Origin: Bacillota bacterium
Lineage (GTDB): Bacteria; Bacillota; UBA4882; UBA8346
Direction: 5' to 3'
NCBI GenBank assembly: GCA_023417475.1
Contig: JAEZFP010000068.1
Location: 327,036-391,035, forward strand
DNA length: 64,000 nucleotides
In this document: one piece after another, positions 50,460 through 60,083 of the stretch
How positions within the stretch are numbered: the first letter of the stretch is position 1
Layout: each line of letters begins with the position of its first letter
Notes under the pieces: model-generated
Told to the model about the DNA's origin: nothing
Seen by the model: only the letters and a program-made list of their open reading frames with translations
The model's database searches: none
Program-made: the position numbers and the translations under genes

Positions 50460-51041
50460 TTACGCCACATTCCCTTTCAAACCGATGGTTTCAGCAACCG
50501 TCTGCATGCCGAGGATTGTTTCGGCAATCACCACGTCGAGCTCCATTCCGATGAGGGCGGCTCCATCAATGATCACGTCGCGATTCACGCCGGCGGCAAA
50601 ACTTTTTTCTTTCCATTTCTTCTTCACAGATTTCAATTCGATATCAAGAATACTCTTACTGGGCCGGACTAAAGCGGCAGCCGCGATTAATCCGGTGAGT
50701 TCGTCAATGGTATAAAGCACCTTCTCCAACTGCGATTGCGGTTCAACCTCATTCACTAGCTTCCAACCGTGACTTTCAATCGCGCGGATGTAACTTTCGG
50801 GCCAATTCCGCTCCGTCAAAATCTCCCGGCATTTAAAACAATGTTGTTCCGGAAATTGTTCATAGTCAAGATCATGAACCAATCCAATCAAACCCCAAAC
50901 TTCGGGATCTTCCCCAAATTTTTGGGCGAAATGGCGCATCACCGCCTCAACTGCCAATCCATGCCGGATCAGGCTTTCGTTCTGATTGAATTCGGTTAAA
51001 AGCGCCAAAGCTTGGTCGCGATCGGGGGTAAAGTACGACAT
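50460..51041 (-). CDS. HD-domain phosphohydrolase
   Basis: 193 aa with an HD-type metal site: SLIRHGLAVEAVMRHFAQKF, then VHDLDYEQFPEQHCFK and IESHGW. The group acts on nucleotides or phospho-signals, but the substrate is unknown. ATG at 51041 follows AAGGATT; the frame extends 35 codons upstream with no good start. Confidence 0.82.
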   Translation of the reverse strand: MSYFTPDRDQALALLTEFNQNESLIRHGLAVEAVMRHFAQKFGEDPEVWGLIGLVHDLDYEQFPEQHCFKCREILTERNWPESYIRAIESHGWKLVNEVEPQSQLEKVLYTIDELTGLIAAAALVRPSKSILDIELKSVKKKWKEKSFAAGVNRDVIIDGAALIGMELDVVIAETILGMQTVAETIGLKGNVA

Positions 51042-51231
51042 CGTTAATCCTTCTTCCAAAAAATATTCACCCAGCAATGCGAGGGACTGTTTTTGCTTGA
51101 GTCGGCGCGTGCGCCACTCCAAAACGACTTCATTTCTATATATCATATTCCTTCGTTAATCACAAATCAAGCATCGAACTCCTCAAAACTTGAATAATTA
51201 TCGTTCTTTACGTAATCCGCAACCATTCCGT

Positions 51232-51483
51232 TTATCCACAGAAATAGATCGTTTACTAACAGAAATAGAAGCGTTATTCACAGAAAGAGATCATTTTGTG
51301 AATAACATAGCTGAGTTATCCACAAAAAACGACCATTTTGTTAATAACGTAGATCAGTTATCCACAAAAAGAGATCATTTTGTTAATAATACAGATGAGT
51401 TATTCACAAAATGATCGGATTGAGCGACTGAATGAGATCATTTTGCGACACAATGGGATAAGTTATCCACAGGCGGGGATCGG
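51232..51483. repeat. DnaA-box array: twelve 21-bp units
   Basis: Units run end to end every 21 bp. TTATCCACA or TTATTCACA (consensus DnaA boxes) begin units at 51232, 51274, 51316, 51358, 51400 and 51463, the first five exactly 42 bp apart. The alternate unit at 51295 carries an inverted box (TTTGTGAATAA), and those at 51337 and 51379 carry near-boxes (TTTGTTAATAA). A 75-codon frame through the array just translates the repeat. No dnaA or dnaN gene is nearby. Confidence 0.9.
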
Positions 51484-51508
51484 GCGGGAGAATTAGCGGA
51501 AGTTAGGA

Positions 51509-51555
51509 GCGGACTGTCGCAAAGTGAACAAAAAGTTCATTTTGCGACAGTCCGC
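51509..51555. terminator. 21-bp-stem hairpin beside the DnaA-box array
   Basis: GCGGACTGTCGCAAA-G-TGAAC pairs with GTTCA-T-TTTGCGACAGTCCGC (one G-U) around five As. It lies 16 bp past the stop of the glutamate-synthase-like gene (minus) and may end its transcript, though there is no trailing T-run. It also looks like two insertion-sequence ends back to back. Confidence 0.6.
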
Positions 51556-51571
51556 CCCCTTGATAATCGGT

Positions 51572-53167
51572 TTAGTTTTTCGTCAAAATCTCCAATGCCT
51601 CCGCTCGATACGACTGCATTAAGTAAGGAATTCCCGTGACTTTCGCACATTCCTCGGTTAATGACATCAGGTCGTTCCGGGAAATCGCCGGAAGATTAAA
51701 ACACCGCGCGCCGGCCATTAATTGTTGCAAACCGACCTTTAACCTGTCGGCGTAACTGTAAATACCAATTGCCCCAAGCGGTATTTGTTTGATTGCGGCT
51801 GCTCCGACCAGATTTTTTACTTTTTCATAACAGACGAAAATCTCTTCCGGAGTCGTTCCGAATTCACTGACTGTCTTCGGGAGATCCTTTTCTGCCATCC
51901 ATTTGGCAATATTTTTGCCGACCATCCCCGGGATCATTAATGCCCTTCCCATACAAACTGCTTTCACATAGGGCGCTCCGAGCGCTAGCGCCTTGAAAAT
52001 ACCGTCTTCGGAACTAAAACCTCCCGCAAAAGCAAGGTCCGGGACGCGCTCATTGTTGTCATTTAAAATGTTCGCAAATTCATACGCCGCGGAATGCAGA
52101 TAAAGCGAAGGCATCCCCCACTCTTCCATCATGCGCCACGGGCTCATTCCCGTTCCGCCGGAAGAACCGTCAATCGTTAATAAGTCGATCTTTGCTTTGG
52201 ATGACCATTTTAACGCCATGGCTAATTCCCGCAGACCATAGGCGCCCGTCTTAAGGGTTATTCGTTTAAAGCCCAGTTTACGCAGACGTTCGATTTCCAT
52301 CATGAATCCCTCTTCACTGACAAAACCCAACCGGCTGTGACGTTCAAACTCTTTAATCGCCCCGTCCTTAAAAGCCGCTTGAATCACCGGATCGGAAGGA
52401 TCCGGGGTAATGATATAACCGCGCCGTTGTAGTTCGAGCGCGCGTTCCAATGAATTCACTTTGATTTCGCCGCCAATACATTTGGCGCCTTGACCCCATT
52501 TTAATTCGATCGTTTCGATTCCATGTTTATGTAACACATATTCGGCGACACCCAGGCGAGTATCTTCGACGTTCATTTGAATCAAAATCTCGCCTTTCCC
52601 ATGATAATATTGCTTATATGTGGCAATTCGCCGATCCATTTCCGGAGATTCTTTGATTTTATGATGACTGTCAAGCACCAACCCCGGATCGATACCACAG
52701 ACATTTTCACCACAGACAATGGTTATTCCGGAAATAGCTGCACCAACTGCAAAGTGTTCCCAGTTCTTCCGGGCGATCTCCGTCGAACCCAAAGCTCCCG
52801 TAAAAACAGGGACAGCCATTCCTACTTTGATATCCCAGCCATAACTTGTTTCCGTGGTGACAGCAGGAAAAATTGCCGTATCCGGATTTGCGGAAACTCC
52901 TCCCGGCAGCCCTTTGGCTCCAAAGGCGTAACCATGAATATTCAAATGTGAATAATCAATAGGGTAATCTTTGTCGGCGCCCGCCGTAACTTCACCAAAC
53001 GGGCCCGGGTAAATTACCTCACGTCCCCGAAAAGTCGCTTTGAATACCTCGCAGTTCCCACGACAACCGTCAACACAGCGCGAGCAAATCCCGCTTACCG
53101 GCGCAACGTCTTTCGAACGGTTTGCGGTTCGCGTCGCTTCATTGGCATTTGGCCGTTGCAAATTCAA
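51572..53167 (-). CDS. FMN-binding glutamate-synthase-family protein
   Basis: 531 aa. An N-terminal cysteine cluster (GICSRCVDGCRGNCEVF) precedes a glutamate-synthase alpha/beta barrel with IELKWGQGAKCIGGEIK, LTIDGSSGGTGMSPWRMMEE and the FMN/Fe-S region FAGGFSSEDGIFKALALGAP. This is the stand-alone GltB central-domain type found in anaerobes and archaea; whether it makes glutamate is not shown. No small GltD-type subunit is adjacent. Confidence 0.85.
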   Translation of the reverse strand: MNLQRPNANEATRTANRSKDVAPVSGICSRCVDGCRGNCEVFKATFRGREVIYPGPFGEVTAGADKDYPIDYSHLNIHGYAFGAKGLPGGVSANPDTAIFPAVTTETSYGWDIKVGMAVPVFTGALGSTEIARKNWEHFAVGAAISGITIVCGENVCGIDPGLVLDSHHKIKESPEMDRRIATYKQYYHGKGEILIQMNVEDTRLGVAEYVLHKHGIETIELKWGQGAKCIGGEIKVNSLERALELQRRGYIITPDPSDPVIQAAFKDGAIKEFERHSRLGFVSEEGFMMEIERLRKLGFKRITLKTGAYGLRELAMALKWSSKAKIDLLTIDGSSGGTGMSPWRMMEEWGMPSLYLHSAAYEFANILNDNNERVPDLAFAGGFSSEDGIFKALALGAPYVKAVCMGRALMIPGMVGKNIAKWMAEKDLPKTVSEFGTTPEEIFVCYEKVKNLVGAAAIKQIPLGAIGIYSYADRLKVGLQQLMAGARCFNLPAISRNDLMSLTEECAKVTGIPYLMQSYRAEALEILTKN

Positions 53168-53397
53168 GGCTAAAAAACCCCTTTCATTTTTAATATTTGA
53201 TAAATTATAACATCAATTTTTACATAGTAAAATTGATTGATATATAAATACTATTGAAATAATATCCAAAAGTCAATTGTAATTCGCTAACTTCTTGTTG
53301 GTTTTTTTCAAGCTCGCTATTGCTATTTTTTAACTTAGCTGCTAATAAATAAACCTTTCATTACATTTGCAAATGGTTATAATTATACATATCGTTT

Positions 53398-53465
53398 TTG
53401 ACTTTTTTACCATCCCCTTGTTATACATAAGTAGTTTCCGTCATGCGATACCCGCCGGAAACTGC
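53398..53465 (+). promoter_or_regulatory. Promoter and inverted repeat before the subtilase gene
   Basis: TTGACT (53398-53403) and TATACA (53422-53427), 18 bp apart, lie about 60 bp before the ATG. GTAGTTTCCG (53431-53440) and CGGAAACTGC (53456-53465) form a 10-bp repeat (one G-U) near the predicted transcript start, either an operator or a 5' hairpin. The rest of the 53168-53488 spacer is A/T-rich with nothing recognised. Confidence 0.5.
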
Positions 53466-53488
53466 TTTCAATCTGTTTGGAGGTATGA

Positions 53489-55306
53489 ATGAAAACGATG
53501 AGCAACAATACCAAAACCCGCTTATTTATGTTATTAGCTGCTTTCAGCAGTTTCCTTTTTCCCCAAGCAACCCAAGCGATGGTCAGCCTCACTCCAGCTG
53601 CTGATAAAGCACCCACGATCATTGTGAAAGACAATCATTCCAAAGCTGTTATTTATAAACGAAACGGAGTTTATTATTACGGATATGGAAGTTCCCCACA
53701 AAAAATCGTCACCAACGGTGAAATTCGTCCCCGCGAAATTATCGTGAAATATAAAAGCGATTCAACCGTTGCCACCGCTGCTACCAACGGATCAATTACC
53801 GCAACCGCCAAGGAGAACAAAGGTATCCTGACGTCGGTTAATAATCCGCTGCATATCGCCATGGTTAAATTAACCGAGGATAAAAATTATTTTCAAACCT
53901 TACAAGCGCTGAAAACCAATCCTGATGTTGAGTATGCTGAACCAAACTATGTATTACACGCCCAATCCCGCCCCAATGACACCCGTTATTCCGAACAATG
54001 GGGCCCGGCGATGACCCAGGCTGAACCCGCCTGGGATAAAGTAGACCCAGCCAAACGCGCTTCCGTGACAATCGCGGTTTTAGACACGGGAATCAATAAA
54101 AACCACGAGGATTTACAAAACAGCATTGTTCCCGGGTATGACTTTGTCAATAACGACAACGACCCGACCGACGGTCAAGGGCATGGCACCCATGTTTCGG
54201 GCATTGCCGCAGCGTTGAGCAACAACGCCAAAGGGGTTGCCGGTGTTGCCGGCGGCAGTAAAATCATGCCCGTTAAAGTGCTAGATGACAATGGGTCCGG
54301 TGACATAAACACAATTATCAACGGCATTAAATATGCTGCCGATCATGGCGCGAAAGTAATTAGCATGAGTTTAGGCGGACCCGGCACCAGTCAAGCGATG
54401 CAGGAAGCGGTTAATTATGCTCTGAATCGCGGCGTCAATGTCGTGGCGGCTTCCGGCAATGATAACGGCGCGGTAAATCTCCCCGGTAATTGTAACGGTG
54501 TAATTACCGTTGGCGCCATTGACAGCACCGGCAACCGGGCCAGTTACTCCAATTACGGTCGCGAACTTGATGTTACGGCACCCGGTTCCCAAATTCTTAG
54601 TACGTATATTGGCGGAACTTCAGCTTACACTTATCTGAGTGGAACATCGATGGCAACTCCTTTCGTCTCGGGAGTCGTCGCCTTAGTTCGGGCTGCCAAC
54701 CCCAATCTCTCCGCCACCGCCGTCAATACGTTAATTCAACAAGCGGTGACTGACAAAGGAGCCGCCGGTTTTGACAATTACTATGGGTTTGGACTGATTA
54801 ATGTGAATAAAGCAGTGGATTTGGCGTTAAACAATACCGCACCAGCACCAACACCAACTCCGGTTCCGCAACCGACACCTGTGCCGACACCTGCACCGGA
54901 GCCCCAACCCCAAACCGATACCAACTTAGCCTTATCTAAGAAGGTAGTTGCGTCCACGATCGAAGGCTCGACCCGGACCGCCGCTAAAGCCGTTGACGGC
55001 AACGTCGCGACCCGTTGGGCCAGTGCGGAAAAGATCGATCCGCAATGGATTTATGTCGATCTTGGGAAAGTCAGTACCATTCACAAACTTATTTTACGTT
55101 GGGAAACCGCCTATGCGAAATCATACAAGATTCAAATTTCCAATGACGGTTCGAACTGGGTTAATGTTTACTCGACTACCAATGGCAGCGGCGGTACCAC
55201 CACCTTAAGCGGTTCGGTGACCGGTCGTTTTGTCCGGCTTTTGGGAACGCAAAGAGGAACACCTTATGGTTACTCCTTATGGGAATTCGAGGTCTATGGA
55301 ATATAG
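53489..55306 (+). CDS. Secreted subtilisin-like protease with C-terminal discoidin/CBM32-like domain
   Basis: 605 aa. In order: signal peptide, I9-type propeptide (REIIVKYKSD...NPDVEYAEPNYVLH), and S8 catalytic domain. The catalytic Asp is in IAVLDTGINKNHEDL, His in GHGTHVSGIAAAL, Ser in SGTSMATPFVSGVVALV. A Pro/Thr linker (PTPTPVPQPTPVPTPAPEP) leads to an F5/8-type-C domain (NLALSKKVVAS...WIYVDLGKVSTIHKLILRWE...LWEFEVYGI) that may bind carbohydrate or the cell surface. ATG after TTTGGAGG. Confidence 0.93.
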   Translation: MKTMSNNTKTRLFMLLAAFSSFLFPQATQAMVSLTPAADKAPTIIVKDNHSKAVIYKRNGVYYYGYGSSPQKIVTNGEIRPREIIVKYKSDSTVATAATNGSITATAKENKGILTSVNNPLHIAMVKLTEDKNYFQTLQALKTNPDVEYAEPNYVLHAQSRPNDTRYSEQWGPAMTQAEPAWDKVDPAKRASVTIAVLDTGINKNHEDLQNSIVPGYDFVNNDNDPTDGQGHGTHVSGIAAALSNNAKGVAGVAGGSKIMPVKVLDDNGSGDINTIINGIKYAADHGAKVISMSLGGPGTSQAMQEAVNYALNRGVNVVAASGNDNGAVNLPGNCNGVITVGAIDSTGNRASYSNYGRELDVTAPGSQILSTYIGGTSAYTYLSGTSMATPFVSGVVALVRAANPNLSATAVNTLIQQAVTDKGAAGFDNYYGFGLINVNKAVDLALNNTAPAPTPTPVPQPTPVPTPAPEPQPQTDTNLALSKKVVASTIEGSTRTAAKAVDGNVATRWASAEKIDPQWIYVDLGKVSTIHKLILRWETAYAKSYKIQISNDGSNWVNVYSTTNGSGGTTTLSGSVTGRFVRLLGTQRGTPYGYSLWEFEVYGI

Positions 55307-55489
55307 AACTTGCTAAAACATTCAAAGGGCAGCCACTAATACAAGGGGCTGCTCTTTTCACAAAAATTTTATCAATCCGCGTATACCCGAAGATTGCCGC
55401 AAATAAAGATATATGGATTCGCTGAACAACGCTATTTGACTGAGCATTGACTATAGATTGATAAAAATGCAAAGTGAGACGATGGGCAT

Positions 55490-56413
55490 TTGAAGAGTCT
55501 TGATCGGAAGCGACTGATTTTGCTGTTGGTTTTATTTTTAGCCGGGATGTTAAGCGGTGTTTTGGTTACAAAACATTCTTCGGTTTTCACCAATGCCCTA
55601 CCGTCAAACCTGCCGGCCGAGATTCAAGATCCGCACCAGTATGGCCGAGTCGTTACGCAACAGTTGCCATGGGAGCTGGAACCGGAGTTTATCAAAGCAA
55701 TCCATACCTATAACACCCCGATTCGCCTTTCCGCCTTTCAAACCACGTTACCAGACCCGCTCCCGGGTGAAGAATACAATGTCAGTTTAGCCGCTCGGAT
55801 ATTGGCGGGGACGCTGCTTCAACCGGGAAAAATATTCTCCATGAACTCACAGATTGGTCCCTATTCAGTGAAACAAGGTTTTCGCCAAGGTCCGACCTAT
55901 GTCGGTCCCCAAGTTTTTTTGTCAACCGGCGGCGGAGTATGTAAAATCGCATCCACCCTATACAATGTCGCCATATTGGCCAACACTACTATTGTCGAAC
56001 GTCACCCGCACAGCATGTTGGTTCCCTATGTTCCCGCCGGTCAGGATGCTACAGTTTATATGGGTGTGAAGGACTTCCGTTTCAAAAACAACTACGGTTT
56101 TCCCATTTTGATTTGGTCGCAAACGAAAGAAAACACTCTCTTTATTGCGTTTTACGGATTAGCCAAACCGCCGGAGATTAAATGGCGGCATCAGATCTTA
56201 AATCGCCAAAAAACCTATAAATTATATCGCTACAATAAAAATCTGTCACCGGGTGAAGAAAAAGTTATCGTACCGGGTGCGGACGGTATGTTGGTAAAAT
56301 CCTGGATTACCATTACCGAGTCCAATGGCGCCGCCAAAGAAAAATATCTGGGCGCCGATTATTACCGTCCGTTACCGTACGTAATCGAACGAGGACGTCC
56401 TCAACATTGGTAA
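55490..56413 (+). CDS. VanW-family protein
   Basis: 307 aa with one N-terminal membrane segment (LILLLVLFLAGMLSGVLV) and an extracytoplasmic VanW domain (RILAGTLLQPGKIFSMNSQIG, YVGPQVFLSTGGGVCKIAST, ERHPHSMLVPYVPAGQDAT). The family is tied to the cell wall by context, with no known activity. It starts at a TTG with a weak site and precedes a transporter and an L,D-transpeptidase. Confidence 0.87.
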   Translation: MKSLDRKRLILLLVLFLAGMLSGVLVTKHSSVFTNALPSNLPAEIQDPHQYGRVVTQQLPWELEPEFIKAIHTYNTPIRLSAFQTTLPDPLPGEEYNVSLAARILAGTLLQPGKIFSMNSQIGPYSVKQGFRQGPTYVGPQVFLSTGGGVCKIASTLYNVAILANTTIVERHPHSMLVPYVPAGQDATVYMGVKDFRFKNNYGFPILIWSQTKENTLFIAFYGLAKPPEIKWRHQILNRQKTYKLYRYNKNLSPGEEKVIVPGADGMLVKSWITITESNGAAKEKYLGADYYRPLPYVIERGRPQHW

Positions 56414-56437
56414 TATTAGAATGCTAAGGAGAATTGG

Positions 56438-56866
56438 ATGAATGTTTTGATCATTTCCTTCTTTGCGGCCTTATGTTGGGGCATCGCGCCTCTGTTCGGA
56501 AAAGTGGGTTTGCGCGGCATCAATCCCTATGTCGGATTAACCGCCCGGACCATTATTACTGTCTGTTTGGTCAGCGGGTTAATCATCGGCCACGGCGGGT
56601 TTGATAAAATCTTTAACATTCCGGCCAAACGTTGGTTTTATCTCGGCATGGAAGCCTTCTTTGCAACCTTTATCGGTGATTTGGCGTATTATGCGGCAAT
56701 CAAAAAAGGCGCCATCGGACCCACTTCCTTGATTTTAGCCTCATCTCCTTTGATAACCCTGTGGGCGGGGTGGTTTTTTCTTGGAGAAGCGCTAACTCCG
56801 CTAAAGCTTATCGGCGCTGCGTTAATCATCGTCGGACTGGTCCTGATCGGCTTTAAGTCATTTTGA
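56438..56866 (+). CDS. EamA/DMT-type small membrane transporter
   Basis: 142 aa with five hydrophobic segments and a single EamA domain (FFAALCWGIAPLFGKVGL, ASSPLITLWAGWFFLGEALT, LIGAALIIVGLVLIG). Half-size members probably dimerise. The substrate is unknown. ATG after AAGGAGAA, 25 bp after vanW. Confidence 0.85.
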   Translation: MNVLIISFFAALCWGIAPLFGKVGLRGINPYVGLTARTIITVCLVSGLIIGHGGFDKIFNIPAKRWFYLGMEAFFATFIGDLAYYAAIKKGAIGPTSLILASSPLITLWAGWFFLGEALTPLKLIGAALIIVGLVLIGFKSF

Positions 56867-56980
56867 ATTTCATTTGCCGAAAGTGGTGTTTTTGGAATGC
56901 TTTCATAGATTTACCTTCTCTTTTATGCAAATTATTATGTTAAGATGAGGAATGTAATTTGCACTAAAGGAGAGATGAAG

Positions 56981-57772
56981 ATGCGCGAATCAAAAGAAAC
57001 AATGATTGCATTAATAATAACATTATGTCTGGTACTCGCAGTCGTAACCGGCATTGCGTTCGCAAATAGATCCCAACCCCAGCAACTTGCGGAGAACGCA
57101 ACGGCGCCGAAGATTACGTCACCGATCGCCGCAACCCAACCAAAGGCGACCGCGACCGTTCCAGCGAAAGCGGACTCCCAAAACGAAAAAGAACCAGCCA
57201 AACCAGTCGCTCCGCGCCAAACGGCAACCGACAATAACCTGCCCTTGACTACCATTCTCAATAACCGGGGCGTAACCGTCAGCGGTCATGATTTGACCAT
57301 TTACGTCAAAAAATCGGACAAGTATCTATCCTTGTTTCTTGACGGCAAACTTTTAAAAACCTACCCGGTTGAACTGGGCGATTCCGGCCCCGGCGACAAA
57401 CGGGTTGCCGGTGACCACAAAACGCCGGAAGGAACCTTTTATGTTACTGAAAAGCTTCAGATCCAACCTTCCGATGAATTTTTAGGCACCAGATGGCTGC
57501 GGTTAAGCTATCCCAATGCCGAAGCTGCCAATCGCGGTTTGGAACAAGGATTAATCAACCGGTTCACCTACGATCAGATCACTGAAGCTATTGCTAATTT
57601 GGGTACACCGCCCCAAAATTCGGCCTTGGGCGGCGGAGTTGGAATTCATGGCGGCAGTAGAGCAAGTCTAGGATCAAACTGGACCTATGGTTGCGTGGGA
57701 TTAACCAATCAAAGCATTGAGGAGTTCTATAATTATGTTAAAGTCGGGACTCCGGTTGTCATTGAAAGCTAA
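56981..57772 (+). CDS. L,D-transpeptidase (YkuD domain)
   Basis: 263 aa with an N-terminal membrane anchor (IALIITLCLVLAVVTGIAFA), a disordered Ala/Pro/Lys region, and a YkuD domain. DHKTPEGTFYV, GVGIHGGSR and TYGCVGLTN supply the conserved His and catalytic Cys. Such enzymes cross-link peptidoglycan through 3-3 bonds or act on spore coats. ATG at 56981 after AAAGGAG. The stop overlaps the convergent glycosyltransferase by 4 bp. Confidence 0.9.
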   Translation: MRESKETMIALIITLCLVLAVVTGIAFANRSQPQQLAENATAPKITSPIAATQPKATATVPAKADSQNEKEPAKPVAPRQTATDNNLPLTTILNNRGVTVSGHDLTIYVKKSDKYLSLFLDGKLLKTYPVELGDSGPGDKRVAGDHKTPEGTFYVTEKLQIQPSDEFLGTRWLRLSYPNAEAANRGLEQGLINRFTYDQITEAIANLGTPPQNSALGGGVGIHGGSRASLGSNWTYGCVGLTNQSIEEFYNYVKVGTPVVIES

Positions 57773-58857
57773 TTGGTTGCCAATTCGGGCTTGGCGACCT
57801 TGTCCAGCGTCTCCAGATAATAGAGACGTCTAACCCAATATTCTAACAATAAATGGTTCCAGAGTACCGCCAAGCCCACCGTTAATATTACCAGCCCAAC
57901 ATCATTATCCGTCCATTGGCTTTGTTCCAGCATCCCGCTTCCCAAAACGGCAATCCCGGACAAACGGATCGCCAGTAAGCGCCGGAATAAAACCTGCGTT
58001 TTCACTGGCGGAATTGCTACGGTAAACGCCGGGAAGATCAATAGGATCCCTCCGGCCAAAACCGCCAAATAAGCCGGAGCCGCCAATGAACCCGTCACGC
58101 TCGTAAACAGCGGCAATAACAAGCTCAAGCCACAAAGTTCGGCGATGGTTAGCCGCCAAAACCAATTTTCAACCGGATTTTCGACAATCAGCCGCAATAA
58201 GTGACGTAAAAAATTGAGCTGTTCCCGGCCCGACATTTTCGAAGCTTCGAAACACCGTGGTTCGAAACAATAGGGAACTTCAACAATCTCGGAAAAATGA
58301 CCCTTAACAAGGACCTCTAAGAGGATTTTCCAGCCGGTCGGATTGAAGGTGATTTCTTGCAACCGGGTCCGGCGCACCATAAAAAAACCGCTCAGCGGGT
58401 CGGAAATCCAGCGCGATTTGGGCAGCAGAAACCAGGTTAAGGCCCGGGCGCCCATGGCGATGATTTTCCGCGGGCCGGTCAATCCCCGCGTGTTCCCATT
58501 TTTTAGAAAGCGGCTTGGAACGACCAAATCGGCTCCGGAATTAATTTGCGCTAACATTTCCGGCAATAACTCGGGAGGATGTTGTAAATCTCCATCCATC
58601 ACACAAACTATATCACCTTTGGCTTTGGCAAAACCTAACACTACCGCGGTGGCCAGACCTCTTTGGTGATGCCGGTGCATCCAGCGAATTCTTGGATCAT
58701 GCTTGGCTAAATCTTGAATGATTTGAAACGTATCATCAATGCTATCGTCGACAAAGAGAATTTCGAACCGAGTATGGTTCAGCACCCGGATTAATGCCGC
58801 GGTAAGCTTCGGGAGATTGGCGCATTCGTTGTAAGTCGGAATGATTACGCTTAACAT
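57769..58857 (-). CDS. Family 2 glycosyltransferase (polyprenyl-phosphate sugar synthase-like) with membrane C-terminus
   Basis: About 362 aa. The GT2 domain starts MLSVIIPTYNECANL with VDDSIDDT and MDGDLQHPPE and resembles dolichol-phosphate mannose synthases. A C-terminal half with four hydrophobic segments follows, as in GT2 proteins fused to a GtrA-like region. It likely charges a polyprenyl carrier used by the neighbouring membrane glycosyltransferase. ATG at 58857 after GGAG. Confidence 0.87.
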   Translation of the reverse strand: MLSVIIPTYNECANLPKLTAALIRVLNHTRFEILFVDDSIDDTFQIIQDLAKHDPRIRWMHRHHQRGLATAVVLGFAKAKGDIVCVMDGDLQHPPELLPEMLAQINSGADLVVPSRFLKNGNTRGLTGPRKIIAMGARALTWFLLPKSRWISDPLSGFFMVRRTRLQEITFNPTGWKILLEVLVKGHFSEIVEVPYCFEPRCFEASKMSGREQLNFLRHLLRLIVENPVENWFWRLTIAELCGLSLLLPLFTSVTGSLAAPAYLAVLAGGILLIFPAFTVAIPPVKTQVLFRRLLAIRLSGIAVLGSGMLEQSQWTDNDVGLVILTVGLAVLWNHLLLEYWVRRLYYLETLDKVAKPELATN

Positions 58858-58873
58858 TAGGCAACTCCATTCG

Positions 58874-59971
58874 TTACGCAATCCAGCGTAGTTGCGAAAA
58901 TAAGACGCTAAAATGCGCTAGCGCACCGGCAAACAAAGCGATGATTCCCCGTTCCGGTTCAGACCGGTTGAAACCAACCGCGATGCCCAGATAGATCGGA
59001 AACAGCACCATTACAAATCGCGGCATACTAAACAGTCCGGCCCGGGGCGAAGCGGCAAACAACGGAATTAAAAAGCCGATGACTCCATAAACCAGATATG
59101 AAACACGGATTTTCTTTCGAAAGCCGCTGAGCAACATCCCCATTGCCGGAACCGTGACCAGCAAATCCAGAAAATTGCGTCCCCAGTAACGGTCATTAAC
59201 AATATTGCCAATCGTAAACAAAAACGCATCCCAGGGAAGCGAAGCACCCCGCAACCAACTTGCTTGCACCTTGACAAAAAGGAAGGGGTCGCCAAATCGG
59301 CTCTGTAAAAAAAACATGTAACTTAAGAGCCCGACCGGAATAATTCCTAACCAGCCAATTCGCCCTTGGATCCGGCGCCAGTTAAAGTTGATTTGATGCA
59401 AATATTCGACAATTAAGGGGATCACAATAAACACTCCCCAATTGCGGGTCGCCGCCGCGCACAACCCTCCGATTCCGGCAAGCAACCATCGTCCTTGGCG
59501 TGCGCTTGCGAAAGCCACCAATACCCCTAGTAAAAATAACGCTTCCGTATATACGACATTCAAAAAAAAGGAAGTAGGAAAAAGCATCAGATACCACAAA
59601 GCCTTGAATGCGACTTTTTGATCATAATCCTTACTTATCATCATAAAGAATAAAAAACAGATCCCCAACAAACACACGTTAGAAATGAGCAACCCTGCCG
59701 TCAACGGTTTTATCCCGAAGCTGTGTAACAACCCGATCAACAAGGGGTACAGCGGAAAAAAAGCGGCGGAATGCTGATTATATCCATCCGTGACGATTCG
59801 TAAATACCATTCCCCATCCCAATTGGCCAATAAAGGCCAGAGTACCCCCACCCCCTTGAAACTGCCTCGGGGCGCGTACAACGTGTGATTCAAATAAATA
59901 CTTCCAAAAACAATCAATTGATGGACCAAATAAACTGACAGTATTTTCAACGTAATCCGCGCGTTTTTCAT
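58874..59971 (-). CDS. Membrane mannosyltransferase-like protein (PIG-V type)
   Basis: About 365 aa with nine or more membrane segments. LLANWDGEWYLRIVTDGYNQ and AAFFPLYPLLIGLL are the hallmark loop motifs of PIG-V-like mannosyltransferases using polyprenyl-phosphate sugars. Paired with the carrier-charging GT2 gene 16 bp downstream. The frame starts 8 codons earlier; ATG 59971 gives a better first membrane segment. Confidence 0.8.
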   Translation of the reverse strand: MKNARITLKILSVYLVHQLIVFGSIYLNHTLYAPRGSFKGVGVLWPLLANWDGEWYLRIVTDGYNQHSAAFFPLYPLLIGLLHSFGIKPLTAGLLISNVCLLGICFLFFMMISKDYDQKVAFKALWYLMLFPTSFFLNVVYTEALFLLGVLVAFASARQGRWLLAGIGGLCAAATRNWGVFIVIPLIVEYLHQINFNWRRIQGRIGWLGIIPVGLLSYMFFLQSRFGDPFLFVKVQASWLRGASLPWDAFLFTIGNIVNDRYWGRNFLDLLVTVPAMGMLLSGFRKKIRVSYLVYGVIGFLIPLFAASPRAGLFSMPRFVMVLFPIYLGIAVGFNRSEPERGIIALFAGALAHFSVLFSQLRWIA

Positions 59972-60083
59972 GGACTCAAAGTCTTCCATCCTCAAGAAAT
60001 ACCGTGATCACTCCTATTGTTCCCGGATACCGCCCGCTTATAAGCATTTCCTGACTCAATCCTTCGCTCTGTCCAGGCCAAAT

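Noticed and set aside
51190..51414. A 75-codon plus-strand frame with LSTKRDHFVNN-type repeats
   Set aside because: It is just a translation of the 21-bp DnaA-box units, has no ribosome-binding site, and the periodicity continues past its stop.
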